DNA of 64,000 nt from Gari tellinella (GCA_922989275.2 OV277856.1:87005038-87069037); one strand, 5' to 3'; positions 42,987 to 54,537 are shown, counted from the stretch's first letter. Numbers and translations: made by a program. Notes: generated by a model from the letters alone, not told the origin.

Positions 42987-44445
42987 TTAGTATTTATATT
43001 TACATTCGCACCATTCATTTCACATGAAAATATGCAATTGCTCGAGGTTGTGGGACTTGTCGATATTTTTCGCAGAAGAAGCTGGGCTTATGCATTTTCG
43101 AATTCGGACAACAGAAATTTGGTGGAATTTTCAAATGCACTTCCTAACCGATTTATGCCTTCCTATAAGCGGAAATAATGATTATCGTCTAAAATTCTTC
43201 TTTATTAATGATACCAATTTCAAGAAAAATTGATATACTTTATAGACAGTATCTGTGTGCATTTATGTCAAAAATAATCAATAGACATGTATTTATCCCA
43301 TTTATAAAATTACTTCATTTGAAAATGACGTCAAATCGGCATTTTCGCGCTAATATGTCAAATTGACGACGTTTGATGTTTACAATGGAACTTATTTAGT
43401 TGCATTCGAATATACACAGCTTCAGTAATTCTGTTATGGCTGTTCCTTTCAGGGTGCACATTATTCGTGTTAACAACCTCTAATATGGATTAAACATACA
43501 TGTATACTCATTAACTATACATTAATTTTAGAAATTACAGCAAATATATCGTAAATGTAAGAAATGATATGCGATTTATGGTTAATTTGCAATTCATTTC
43601 GCTTAAACGCCGAAAGAAATTAGTTAATTTCTCACATAGACTTTACGCAGACTCCAAACCTTAAACTATTTCTAGATTAAGTCAACACTATTTACAATGC
43701 AATCAATTCTTTTTCTCATTGTGTACTACAGTACTTTTTCATAACAGGTTATAATAAACCGAAACGAAAACCGACCTATCAATACACGCTTGATTAAATA
43801 GGCCAATAAGGCAATTTGGTTTCATTTTGCATATAACATAGAACGGTTTCATATCTACGTCATACTATTACATCAATAATAAGTTTCTACATTTAGATAT
43901 CATCCACACGTCATTAATAATTTCCTCATATTTCTTGCATGTATCATTGTTACATTGGTGGATTGTTCTCCTTGCTGAATTTAACCAATGTGCACGAATT
44001 CAAATATAGAGTATAAGGTCACATCTGCACTTTTAGACCTTACATTGACATGATGTTAAGAATATCATACACACAGAATTCACGATATCAATTCCTTCTT
44101 TTCGAGGCATACAATAATACTTTTATGACACCTTTATGACGATGATTTAAAAATGAAATGCATTAAAAAACTTATATATGTAGTAATGCGTTAAAGACTT
44201 AAATTTGCCAAATAAACCGACACCGCGAGCACCACAGTCCGTAAAATCCATAAACAAGTGCTTTTACATCTAGCACGATATGCGGATTTGTAAGCAAAAT
44301 ATGGCTTTTGCAATAATTTTCATAGTTGATTTATTTTCATTTTAGTTTGAAAACAATATTAGGCGTCTGTTTTTGATCGGAACTGTCAGCTGCAGGGATT
44401 GAAATTTGCCCGTAGCGTACGGAAGAAAAATGTTGTGTTTTTTTT
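42987..44445. other. No recognisable feature
   Basis: About 1.5 kb with no family match. A TGACGTCA octamer occurs near 43326. Open frames are at most 69 codons. Confidence 0.45.
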
Positions 44446-44643
44446 TAGAAAATTTCCTATTTGCGCCTAGTGGATTCTTCCATGCTTATATATTGGATTA
44501 GTCTATTTTGATAGCCTAGTCTAAAGTTTTATTTCTTTTTGTTTGATATTGAAATTCCTATCAGCAAACAGTGTATAATTTGATCAGAGTCTACAATGTT
44601 AGCCTATGTCCCTTATATGCGATCGTAGGCACAAATGGGTTCG
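44446..44643 (+). mobile_element. T3 element, decayed
   Basis: TTTCCTATTTGCGCC, GGATTCTTCCATGCTTATAT, ATTGAAATTCCTATCAGC, a shortened core with TGATCAGAGTCTAC, and GGCACAAATGGGTTC follow T3. Confidence 0.6.
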
Positions 44644-45110
44644 AGAAAAATATTTATAGATAAAGTTATAGACACATAATGCCGAACTAGTCACGTAGGA
44701 GATCATTTATGGATTTCCTTCCGATGCTGGAAACGAACGTTAATGAAAATCGTGACAAAGTAAGAATATTTCTAATAGTGTACGATACAATGATCTGTTA
44801 CAGAAATATGAATATTTACTCTTCTCCGATTGTGCCATAAAAATGTATGTTTAAACCAATGTAGTATTGGCCTTAATACAAATGTATACTAAACTTCCAT
44901 ATGCTTTTGGGTTTTGATTTGTTTTAATTTAATATTCCTTTCACATAAGACTATGATCAACTATCTAACATTGTTGCGCTCCACAATAAACTTTTTTACC
45001 GTCAAACGCTACTAAAGTCGACTTTGCAATGAGTGTTATCCAGATCAAACGCAGCTTATCGCGACTATTTGGAATTCGTTTCGGTAGTTCTCAGACATCC
45101 TTCCTGAAAT

Positions 45111-45260
45111 CTGGCCCAGCGCTTATAAAGCGTTTTAATTGAGTTTGAGTTCATTCTCAAGCATTTGATTGGTCTGATTGAGCCTAGGCTCAAATCTGAC
45201 AAATCAAATGTTTGATAACGAACTCAGACTCAACTCAAACGCTTTATAAACATGGACCCA
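45111..45260. mobile_element. Hairpin element
   Basis: CTTATAAAGCGTTTTAATTG, AGTTTGAGTTC and AAGCATTTGATTGGTCTGAT pair with AATCAAATGTTTGATAACGA, ACTCAGACTCAACTC and AACGCTTTATAAA around GAGCCTAGGCTC. The outer bases CTGGCCCA and TGGACCCAG are inverted too. No coding. Confidence 0.75.
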
Positions 45261-45514
45261 GACTTTGAAACAAACATGCAATATTATATGGCAATGAAAG
45301 GGTAAATCAGACGATTTAATGACCACACACAATACACTTCAACCTCCTTGTCTGAATATAATCTTCTCTGACCATCCTATAAAACGCCATAATGGACACG
45401 TTATAGAGCAAGCTATATTTAGCCTTAATGGGTTTGAGAAACACTTTGGGGGTAATGTATCGAATGAAAGTTATTAGCTAACTATTAACGCAAAATCGTA
45501 TGGATTCTTGTCCA

Positions 45515-45721
45515 CCATTTGCCTGCCAATACATAACACAAATATATTTTGCAAACAATTTGAATCATTACAAAACGCTGCGTAACGCGATGTCTGATCT
45601 TGAACGAAACTGTTTGACACTTATCTCTAGGTTTTCTTAATAATTTTATTTTAATCTAGATGAATTCTTTTTGCAGACGACACTTTCAAAGCAGACGATA
45701 TTACGACAGGATTAGAGTTAA
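45515..45721 (+). mobile_element. T1 element
   Basis: TTGCCTGCCAATACAT, GCAAACAATTTGAATC, GCTGCGTAACGCGATGTCTG and two GCAGACGA octamers (45674 and 45691), then GGATTAGAGTTAA. The left TTAA is not recognisable. Confidence 0.6.
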
Positions 45722-45801
45722 ACCTTTTAACCATCTAATGCGATTTGAATACACGGGAGGATCAGAGTAAAACCTTTTAAGCATCTATGGCGATTGAAAT
45801 G
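45710..45801. repeat. Tandem duplication, about 51-bp unit
   Basis: The stretch from GATTAGAGTTAAACC to GCGATTTGAA recurs as GATCAGAGTAAAACC to GCGATTGAAA. The T1 right end at TTAA 45718 lies inside the first unit. Confidence 0.6.
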
Positions 45802-46014
45802 AAATTTCAAACAGTTCTTTTTCTGATAAGACGAGAAGAAGCTTGTAAGATCAGGATTCTAATCATTCATATTGATGATTTATCAATTCAAATGCCTGAA
45901 CTCTACAATAACCAAACCGTTGCGGGGGAACTTTATAAGGTAAACATTATTTCGGTAAAAGGTACAGATTTAAATTACAATATGTTATGATAGCATGTGC
46001 AATAATCTTATATT

Positions 46015-46232
46015 TTAACCGTTATCAGTATGTGTTGTCGTCTGCTTAAAATATATCGTCTGTGAAAATAAATCACAATTATTTTTTTTAATTTTTTTTG
46101 TTAATTGACGAAAGGTTGAATATGAGTGTCAAACAGTTTGGATCAAAATCAGACGCCGCTTTACGCGGCGTCTTATCTTTGTCCAAACTATTTGCAAATG
46201 TAAGCCAAGTCCCGCTTAGCATAATAAGGTGT
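46015..46232 (-). mobile_element. T1 element
   Basis: TTAACCGTTATCAG, TCGTCTGCTTAAAATATATC, GAGTGTCAAACAGTTTGG, a core tip GCCGCTTTACGCGGC, and CCCGCTTAGCATAATAAGG are T1 in reverse. Confidence 0.65.
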
Positions 46233-46751
46233 AAGAGACTGAAAATATTTTTTACATGTACATCAAGTTTGTAATAATATATTAAGCCTTTTTTACAAAA
46301 ATACAGGTACTTAAAATGATTCATGCGATTCTTCGGTTATTAAATGCACATCATCATCTTTGTATAACTTTTGCACAAAAAAATCTCAGTTTCTTTTCTT
46401 TATGAGCTTTAAGTCATATTGTCATAAATATATTATCAGTGTTCTTAAAGGCCTTAGACAAAATGTATCAAATACCGTGATTCCACATACAATGTTAGAA
46501 ACTACTACAATCCAATGACTATGATTAGATTTAACATTTTATAAATCAGGTCACTGGGTCGCGTTGAAGAACCACAACGTTTCTGTCTTTATAATTACAA
46601 GTCTGGTATTTTGGAGAAATGTTAGGTATAGTTGTTGAGACTAATTAATGGTTTGATGACAATTTCACAACATCCTGTGATAAAAATAAAGAAAAAGAAA
46701 GTGATATACGTCCATTATCTAATGTAACGCCTACGTCAGTCTACTGTGTGT

Positions 46752-47148
46752 ATACGGTGGGAAATCGTTATTCTTTCCCGTTTATACGAATGTAAACGCA
46801 AGCGCAATTCAATCGAATGTATAAACTTGAATTCCGCTTAAGCTGGTGCTAGGGGGCGTGAGCACTGTTGCATATTTCAGTATTGCTCATGAACAGACTC
46901 AATTAAACCGAGTCTGCAATTTTCAGTATTTGCTTTGTTTTCTTTGGTTTCAAAGGATCTCCTCTTATTCAGATTTACATGTTCTTAAAGATAAGGATTT
47001 TTTATTTACTCTGCATAGCACACTATTCGGAGCCTGGTCAGACGCCGGGTTACCCGGCGTCTGATCTTGCTCCAAACTATTGGCAATTGACAAACTAGTT
47101 TTATCGTAAACGCGTTTATTTGGAGAGAATAAGGTATTCTGCACTGTA
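46752..47148 (+). mobile_element. M1 element carrying an R1 segment
   Basis: TACGGTGGGAAATCG, ATTCTTTCCCG and CGAATGTAAACGCAAGCG form the left end. The core has GGAGCCTGGTCAGACGCCGG and its partner, and the right end is CGCGTTTATTTGG then GCACTGTA. About 150 bp of R1 (46828-46977) sits between the left end and the core. Confidence 0.65.
46828..46977 (+). repeat. Dispersed repeat R1, copy 1
   Basis: The segment from TTGAATTCCGCTTAAGC through GAACAGACTCAATTAAACCG to TCTTATTCAGATTT recurs at 62438-62587 with about five differences in 150 bp and no indel. It lies inside an M1 element here but not there. Confidence 0.8.
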
Positions 47149-48210
47149 GTTCAGATGATACTTTGCGATTATTAAGTCGATACCCTGAGATCATTCACGT
47201 TGGTCTTCATTTCGTCTCGGGATAAAATTTATGTTTGTGATTCATTTATAGTGATTTATTGATGTTGTCTTTTTTGTGAGCTAGGTAGTAATTAATGTCA
47301 TTTGCAGCAATTGTTACCTGCTGCGTTTTAAACAAGTTTAGAAAAAAAGTAATCTAGAGTGGCTAACAATTTGTATCCTTATTAGCCACCAAGGTATTTG
47401 GCATCTCATTTGAATAAAAACTCAGACTGGTAATGTGCATTTAGCTTTGAGATTAGCCAATAACTTTAGGGTCCGAGCCCGATCTAAACACAGTCTTCTT
47501 TGTTCTATATAAAGCAGTCTTTTTCCACATCGTCTGGAGTCTCCCATGAACAGATTTGGGTTTAATCCTTTCATATTTAGACCAAACAATGTTTCTCCAT
47601 CACCAGAAAACAAGACCAAGAACGTTGATCTGTTTCGCTACAGAGAAAAGCTTTTAATCAACGTCTATTTTAACCTTAAATATCACCATTTCCGAACAAG
47701 CACACACTCATTCCCCAACAGCCACCAGACGAAGTAGTTCTGCGAAAAAGCGACAGGAAATGGCCAGAATGGAGAGAGAACTCAGAGAACAATGGACACA
47801 CGTTTACTTGAAAATATGCCAGGTCTAACAGACACTTTTCAGAACCATATTTGATAGATGTCAATTTTAAAGAACTACTGTTTACTGAACTACGATCTCA
47901 GGAAGCAATTGCTCACCGGGGTCACACATTGTATGTGAGCTAACTTCCAGACTCTATGAATTTTAATATCTGAATGTCTCACGAAATGACGCTTAAATTT
48001 TTTTCATCTTTTAATGTAATGAAAGCATTAAGTTAATATGTTATCGCATGAGAAAATATTAAATGACTACATGACTCCCTCTTGTACTGGTACTCAAATA
48101 AACACTCTTTGATATTTAAACCACATGACAGATAAAAGGAGAATAAGAGTAAATCAGAAGACACGTGTCAGGTTTCTGCATAATTAAAATTTGTATATAC
48201 AGTTATACAC
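47149..48210 (+). other. Unassigned; weak coding remnant near 47700-47820
   Basis: One plus-strand frame reads ATRRSSSAKKRQEMARMERE and continues LREQWTHVYLKICQV, stop. It is charged and helical in character and does not look like random AT-rich sequence. It has no start codon, and I cannot name a family. The rest holds nothing recognisable. Confidence 0.2.
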
Positions 48211-48412
48211 TTTTAGCCCTTTCACGATCAATGACGCAAAAAGACGTCTTTGCAAAAAGCTTGAGCCCTGATCAGGCAGCGCGTAACGCGGCATCTGATC
48301 AGGATGCGACTCGGTTCGAAATTACTTAAATCTAACTGTGAAACGTTACTGCAGTCAACCATAGTGAAACAGACGGCAATATGGCGGTTTATGGGAAAAC
48401 AAAAGAGGTTAA
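48211..48412 (+). mobile_element. T1 element
   Basis: TTTTAGCCCTTTCACGATC, CTTTGCAAAAAGCTTGAGCC, CTGATCAGGCAGCGCGTAAC, GCGGCATCTGATCAGGATGC and AGACGGCAATATGGCGG lead to GAGGTTAA. The core is intact in length but with mismatched outer arms. Confidence 0.65.
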
Positions 48413-49148
48413 CTCCAAACTACCCATTGTTTTAGTTATATTTATGATGGAGTTTATTAATAAGATGCGTAAATGGAATACAGCACATGTGTTCAAACAT
48501 GTGATGCATGCATACACTATATTTTAAATAATTTTACAATTATTGTTCATTCAGCAATTGTTTGCTGTTATATGTTTATCAGATCTAAGACGAGTCCGCA
48601 TAGTGTCATTAGAATGTCTGATATTGCCCTATAAATATAAATAGAATCATGTTTTACGTGAGATTGCTTTTTCATGGTCTTACATTTTGAACCTGTGTTG
48701 AATATTACGGTTTTGTCTGTGTCGTTTGCTCAGGCATAGTTTGATATGAAGGCGATACTCTTTTATAAAACTATTGTTATCTTCATAATAGATTAATTTC
48801 GATATATCAAAGACGATACTAGGCGATAATAAGCTATAACTACGTTCAGTTGCAACCTACAAAGAGTTGTTTGGTAAACTTGCGAAAGAATTATCCGCCT
48901 AAAATGTGTTTTTAAAGCAAAATTAACACTAGTAATTGAATAAATGTATATGCCTTTATCTGACTCCGATTTGCCAGCATAGCATCATAAAAATATCACA
49001 AAACAGTTTTGCTAGCAATTCGGCTCATACGCAAATGGTTAAGTACACGTGGTTATAAAAGACAAACATAAAATGCAAGCATCACGGACGCCTCAAATTT
49101 GTTAAATCTATTTATCAAAGAATGATAAGAACAACGATGAGTTTTAAT
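48413..49148. other. No recognisable feature
   Basis: No family match, gene or long hairpin is visible. Confidence 0.45.
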
Positions 49149-49455
49149 CAGTTTCAGTTTCAGTTTTATTCAGCATATCAGTAATATACATTGCCTTTGG
49201 CCATTAACAAAGATATATGGAAATATGGCAAAAAAAGACATATACATTAAGTACATAAATCAAATTGTGATAAAATAGTTTGCAGATGAGATATTATGTC
49301 AGCAATGTAGTGCAAGAATTCATTGACAAAGAGTCTTGTTTTTGAAATGTAAACTGAAAATGTATTAGAATAAAACGATATCTCGGATTTACATGTAACA
49401 GTAGCACTATGATTGCCTTTAAAACTTGTTTTGATCATATTATACGCACGTAACA
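49149..49455 (-). repeat. LINE 3' untranslated end with CTGAAA-repeat tail
   Basis: On the minus strand, ATATCTTTGTTAATGGCC and AAAGGCAATGTATATTACTG precede AATAAAACTGAAACTGAAAC, a polyadenylation-like signal running into a short tandem tail. This is the usual 3' architecture of L1/CR1-type elements. The 69-codon frame upstream is not recognisable. Confidence 0.55.
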
Positions 49456-49604
49456 TTTATTTTCTATGTATTACATTACAACCTTTGCGTTTTATTTTAT
49501 TAGTTTTATAACTGTCACTGATCAGCACTTTAAAAGAGACACGCCTGCATACAAAAAGGTATATATGTTACTGCAGTATACCAGAGTGCTGAGCATGAAT
49601 TGGC

Positions 49605-49849
49605 TAACATATGCAAACAGTTTGAATCCAGATCAGACGCCGCTTGAAGCGGCGTCTGATCTGGGTTCAAGATGTTTGTCACTCGTCTTTATGTTTCTTT
49701 TGTAAATTGTCAAATACGTAACTTTTTAATTGTAAGCAGAGGATATTGAAGCAGTGAAAGCCTCTTGTCTTGTTTGAGGAACAGCGGCACGCTTTATTGA
49801 AAGGAGGGAATCATTGTTCAGAGGGCCGTTATAGGGAGGGAGTACTGTA
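49605..49849 (+). mobile_element. D1 element, right part, with a T1-type core
   Basis: ATATGCAAACAGTTTGAATC, CAGATCAGACGCCGCTT and the far arm form a core with a GCTTGAAGC tip. Downstream, AAGCAGAGGATATTGAAGC, GGAGGGAATCATTG, then GGGCCGTTATAGGGAGGGAG and TACTGTA match the D1 copy at 5626. The left D1 end was not found. Confidence 0.6.
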
Positions 49850-49952
49850 TAGAGAAATGTATTTGTTTCGTTATGCAAGTGTCGTTTGCATTTCCAAATT
49901 TATACTTTGAACACTTATTTTCCTTTAAAAACTTGTGACAAGGAACCTTCAT

Positions 49953-50095
49953 TTAAGTGGTAGTAATATGTGGTTAACTGAAGTGGCAGTAATAACTGAA
50001 GTGGTAGTAATATGTGGTTTACTGAAGTGGCAGTAATAACTGAAGTGGTAGTAAGTTGTGGTTTACTGAAGTGGTAGTAATATGTGGTTTACTGA
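49953..50095. repeat. Minisatellite, 18-bp and 26-bp alternating units
   Basis: ACTGAAGTGGCAGTAATA alternates with ACTGAAGTGGTAGTAATA extended by TGTGGTTT, giving a 44-bp composite repeat over about 140 bp. Confidence 0.75.
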
Positions 50096-50224
50096 ACTTT
50101 CTACAGTTCATGGCACACCTCGTTGGCACTTTATTAGTCACGTAATAATGCAATCATTTGTGAAGTGACAGAGAGAGACTCTCAAGCACATTGAACTTAC
50201 AACTTTCTAGTCTTGAGAGAAAAT

Positions 50225-50442
50225 CAATAAACCCCTCATCCGCTACAATATCGTCTGCTTCACAGTTGTCGTCTGCATATAGTATTAATGAAATTAATTT
50301 TAAGTGTCGTTCAAGTATCAAAAACGAAATATAAGTGTCAAACAGGTAGGATAACCATCAGCCGCTGAATTGCTCGGCGTCTGATGAGTATCAAATCTGT
50401 TTGCAAATTCTGTCAAATGGCAATTAACAGACGTAGAGTAAA
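50225..50442 (-). mobile_element. T1 element
   Basis: AACCCCTCATCCGC, ATATCGTCTGCTTCACAG, TTGTCGTCTGC and AAGTGTCAAACAGG lead to a core with CGGCGTCTGATGAG, then CTGTTTGCAAATTC. Terminal TTAA is worn. Confidence 0.6.
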
Positions 50443-50803
50443 TGGTGTGAGTAATTTGCTATGATGAAAACTACTCTGTACCGTAATATTACCTTTTCTG
50501 GTTCAGTTATGTTATAAAGAGGTCTACTATAGTCTAATCTTAGTTTCCATGAATTCAACATTCATTACATTAAATCATTGACAAATGTCGTTTGCGATTT
50601 AAACACACCATACATTTCAGATACAGTAGAAACGAGCTATTATTCATTATTTTACGGCAAAATACCGGAATATCCCCCGCGGGGAGAACTTTTTATTTCT
50701 GAGTTTTGGAGATTCCATTCGTACACACATTTGCCAAGATCAACAAGACGCTTTATATTCCTACGCCAAACCTAATTACTCATCATTATTCATACGCCGG
50801 GAA

Positions 50804-51094
50804 CTACTTTTTTAAATAATACATTAGATTTGGTCCCACTGAACATGTTGTATGGAGATCATCGATTATCAACGAATATATTGCCTCTCTTGTATCGCAA
50901 TGCACTGACCCGTCCAAATACTCATAACGATCCATTAAAAGTTTAAACCATATGTAGCGTCCTAGAGTAACGCCCGTTTGTAAACAAACGGTTTGTCCCA
51001 GCCAAATGGTTTGACGCTTCGCGATCTCTCCTCCATGAACATGCACGATTATTTGGAGGATATATCCCCTTAAACTGTTCATGGTAACAGACAC
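50804..51094 (-). CDS. Unrecognised open frame, 96 codons, inside O1
   Basis: This is the longest methionine-initiated frame I see inside the O1 boundaries. It reads MSVTMNSLRGYILQIIVHVH at the start and YLDGSVHCDTREAIYSLI later, with balanced composition and no repeats. No motif is recognised, and no splice partner is obvious. It may be a captured host exon, an element protein fragment or chance. Confidence 0.2.
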   Translation of the reverse strand: MSVTMNSLRGYILQIIVHVHGGEIAKRQTIWLGQTVCLQTGVTLGRYIWFKLLMDRYEYLDGSVHCDTREAIYSLIIDDLHTTCSVGPNLMYYLKK

Positions 51095-51620
51095 AGTTCT
51101 GGAGTTTGAGTATTTTAATAATGGTTAATAGATCTAATTATGTTTATAAATTTTTTGATCAAGGTTGTTTGAAGACTTACAAATACAATTGTAAGAAATA
51201 GTCGCACCCAGTGCTTATATTAAACTTATATATACATATATAGGCCTAAGTGTGTGAGATAAAGGCGTTAGTCCTTTGCTGACAGGTTTTCCCCTTTGTC
51301 CGCATGAGGCTATAAATGGGGAATTAGCCGTTTTTCATTGGTGGTGGACTTCATTCCGTCTAGATTAGTGTAAAAAAGCTGTAACTTTTACTTTGGGATA
51401 AAACAAAAGAACCTAATCGTATGCATACAGAGTACAGAACATCTCATTTCACAGAAATGAAAATCTGTTGACTATATCTTTAATAAACAAAACTGTTTTC
51501 CGCTCGAAAAGCGCGTTTTATCTATTAAAATTAATAATCACCGCATCATATATACATGTACCTATATAATATCCCCCGCTGTCAAGTTTTCCAATACATT
51601 TTACAAAGCGAAAAGCTCGT

Positions 51621-51795
51621 GCGGGGGATATTCCGGTAGTATATATATAGCGACGACGGCTAATTTTACTAACTAAAAGCCTGCTTGCGAGGGGGAGAGA
51701 TACCCCCGGGGAGAGGGTTTCCCTGGGGGGTTAAATTATAGAAAACTGGGGCATGGCATCTTTTTGGGGTTAGTGTCTTAAAATGTATCATATTA
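51621..51795 (-). repeat. O1: inverted 220-type half unit
   Basis: GGGGGATATTCCGGTAG, AAAGCCTGCTTGCGAGGGGG and TGGGGTTAGTGTCTTAAAAT are the 220-bp half in reverse. It is more diverged than the direct array, so probably an older copy. Confidence 0.75.
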
Positions 51796-52040
51796 TCACT
51801 CAATACATTTTTTTGGAAAAAAGTGGGAATTCATTAAAATCTCAGAGACTTAAAACAGTTTTGCACCAATGTAGTTATAGGGAATAGTCATAGGGCACGT
51901 AAGTATAGATACATCCCATTAGTAGCCTTTAAATGTGTCCATTATTTGGGCATGAAAAAGTAATTTATACAAATATACCCCTCGTTGAAACGCAGTACAA
52001 AGAATTCCGCGATCGAATGTAGTAAAAATAGCCATCGACG

Positions 52041-53340
52041 CTATATATATACTACCGGAATATCCCCCGGGGGCTATACTTATAGCTCCCAGTTTAACGA
52101 AAATTGCCGTGATTTAGAATAATATACATTTTAAGACACTAACCCCAAAAACATTCCATGCCCCAGTTTTCTATCATTTAACCCCCCAGGGAAACCCTCT
52201 CCCCGGGGGTATATATCCCCCTAGTAGCAGGCTTTTAGTTTGTAAATATGGCAATCGTCGCTATATATATACTACCGAAGTATCCCCCGCAAGATATATT
52301 ACAATATTGCTTCATGGAAAATGTATTTATTTATCATGTGGTTCATTCCGTATATATATGTTATTCATTGATGTAAATATTGTAATCGTCGCTATATATA
52401 TACTACCGGAATATCCCCCGGGGGCTATACTTATAGCTCCCAGTTTAACGAAAATTGCCGTGATTTAGAATAATATACATTTTAAGACACTAACCCCAAA
52501 AACATTTCATGCCCCAGTTTTCTATCATTTAACCCCCCAGGGAAACCCTCTCCCCGGGGGTATTTATCCCCCTAGTAGCAGGCTTTTAGTTTGTAAATAT
52601 GGCAATCGTCGCTATATATATACTACCGAAATATCCCCCGCAAGATATATTACAATATTGCTTCATGGAAAATGTATTTATTTATCATGTGGTTCATTCC
52701 GTATATATATGTTATTCATTGATGTAAATATTGTAATCGTCGCTATATATATACTACCGGAATATCCCCCGGGGGCTATACTTATAGCTCCCAGTTTAAC
52801 GAAAATTGCCGTGATTTAGAATAATATACATTTTAAGACACTAACCCCAAAAACATTCCATGCCCCAGTTTTCTATCATTTAACCCCCCAGGGAAACCCT
52901 CTCCCCGGGAGTATATATCCCCCTAGTAGCAGGCTTTTAGTTTGTAAATATGGCAATCGTCGCTATATATATACTACCGGAATATCCCCCGCAAGATATA
53001 TTACAATAATGCTTCATGGAAAATGTATTTATTTATCATGTGGTTCATTCCGTATATATATGTTATTCATTGATGTAAATATTGTAATCGTCGTTATATA
53101 TATACTACCGGAATATCCCCCGGGGGCTATACTTATAGCTCCCAGTTTAACGAAAATTGCCGTGATTTAGAATAATATACATTTTAAGACACTAACCCCA
53201 AAAACATTCCATGCCCCAGTTTTCTATCATTTAACCCCCCAGGGAATCCCTCTCCCCGGGGGTATATATCCCCCTAGTAGCAGGCTTTTAGTTTGTAAAT
53301 ATGGCAATCCATGCTATATATATACTACCGGAATATCCCC
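52041..53340 (+). repeat. O1: four 351-bp tandem units (220 + 131)
   Basis: Full units start at 52041, 52392, 52743 and 53094, exactly 351 bp apart. The second half of each starts 220 bp in (52261, 52612, 52963 and 53314). Both halves open with CTATATATATACTACCG and a CCCCCG block. By eye, units 1 and 2 differ at about three positions. The 220 half includes GACACTAACCCCAAAAAC; the 131 half includes CATGTGGTTCATTCCGTATA. Confidence 0.9.
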
Positions 53341-53546
53341 CGCATGATATTTTACGATGCTGTTGTTTTGAAAAATGTATACATATATTTTGTGGTTCAT
53401 TCCGTATTTATATGAACGGAATAAACCACTTGATAAATATCTATAAAAATTTATTTAGCAATCTTTGTCATCGTTCCTATATATAAACTTGCAGAATACA
53501 CCCGGATGGTATTTGTACCATTTCATTTTAGGCATTGAAATTGGAT
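53341..53546 (+). repeat. O1: diverged 131-type segment and spacer
   Basis: TTTTGTGGTTCATTCCGTAT and GAACGGAATAAACCACTTGA show the 131-half motif turned back on itself. The rest is unlike the units. It separates the direct array from the inverted units. Confidence 0.55.
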
Positions 53547-53618
53547 ATCGTCGGTATATTTATACTACCGGAATATCCCCCGGGGGATATTCCGGTAGTA
53601 TATATATATACCGACGAT
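53547..53618. repeat. O1: head-to-head junction palindrome
   Basis: ATACTACCGGAATATCCCCC meets its exact complement at 53581/53582, with CGTCGGTATAT arms outside. Two unit ends joined in opposite orientation would produce this. Confidence 0.8.
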
Positions 53619-54045
53619 TGCCGTATTTACAAACTAAAAGCCTGCTACTAGGGGGATAGATACCCCCGGGGAGAGGGTTTCCCTGGGGGGGTTAAATGAT
53701 AGAAAACTGGGGCATGGAATATTTTTGGGGTTAGTGTCTTAAAATGTATATTATTCTAAATCACGGCAATTTTCGTTAAACTGGGAGCTATAAGTATAGC
53801 CCCCGGGGGATATTCCGGTAGTATATATATAACGACGATTACAATATTTACATCAATGAATAACATATATATACGGAATGAACCACATGATAAATAAATA
53901 CATTTTCCATGAAGCAATATTGTAAATTATTCTCAATAATGGCAATTTTCCTGACATTGGGGGCTTTAACTATAGCCCCCGGGGATATTCCGATAATATA
54001 CGTATATAGCGACGATTACCATATTTCCAAACTAAAAGTCTGCTT
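53582..54045 (-). repeat. O1: inverted units
   Basis: A 220-type half (about 53588-53810) is followed by a 131-type half and the start of another 220-type half ending near AAAAGTCTGCTTGCG. The first is close to the direct units; later parts diverge. Confidence 0.75.
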
Positions 54046-54352
54046 GCGTATGGTAAAAATAGTTTTATACAATTCATGTTTTCCAAAAAACTTCCAATAC
54101 ATGCAGATATTTGTCTACGGGTTAAATGGACACAACATTCGTATAGGACAAAATAGAACCCTATGCCACCAACATCGAGAGCACCGACCCGGAGGCTATT
54201 GAGATAAAGACTGAAGATCTGCAAATGAACCCATCTCTTGACACACGGAAGCTATGATATTACGTTAAGTCCCAATTTCAACTTTATGTATAATTAACGG
54301 ATTGAACCTACACAGGTATAACGGCTTGTTTAGAACAAAGTATACATTTATG

Positions 54353-54396
54353 ATGTGGTTCATTCCGTATATACATGTATACGGAATGAACCACAT
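54353..54396. repeat. O1: near-perfect 44-bp palindrome
   Basis: ATGTGGTTCATTCCGTATA and TACGGAATGAACCACAT face each other. It is the 131-half motif inverted against itself. Confidence 0.75.
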
Positions 54397-54516
54397 GATT
54401 AAATATACAAATTGATTGGGAGTTTGCCTTATTATCCCAACGCCTTAAAATTCCCCGTATTCTTATCGATAGATATTTTCGTAAAGAACCGAGTGTTTAC
54501 GATTATTGACGAATGA

Positions 54517-54537
54517 GGGGGGGGGGGGGGGGGGGGG
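54517..54537. repeat. Homopolymer of 21 G
   Basis: The run follows GACGAATGA and precedes AGCCGGAACTAC. Its length may be an assembly approximation. Confidence 0.85.

Noticed and set aside
47910..47943. GCTCACCGGGG..GTGAGC as a pearl-like head
   Set aside because: It is a short inverted pair without the AACAAGAGGCC start or core units; too little to assign.
51690..51725. G-rich stretch as a G-quadruplex
   Set aside because: The runs GGGG, GGG and GGGGGG separated by short loops give only three clear tracts. Pairing with the adjacent C runs is equally likely.
52041..54045. Tandem repeats that could suggest a CRISPR array
   Set aside because: Units are 351 bp without unique spacers, and the sequence is plainly eukaryotic repeat DNA.
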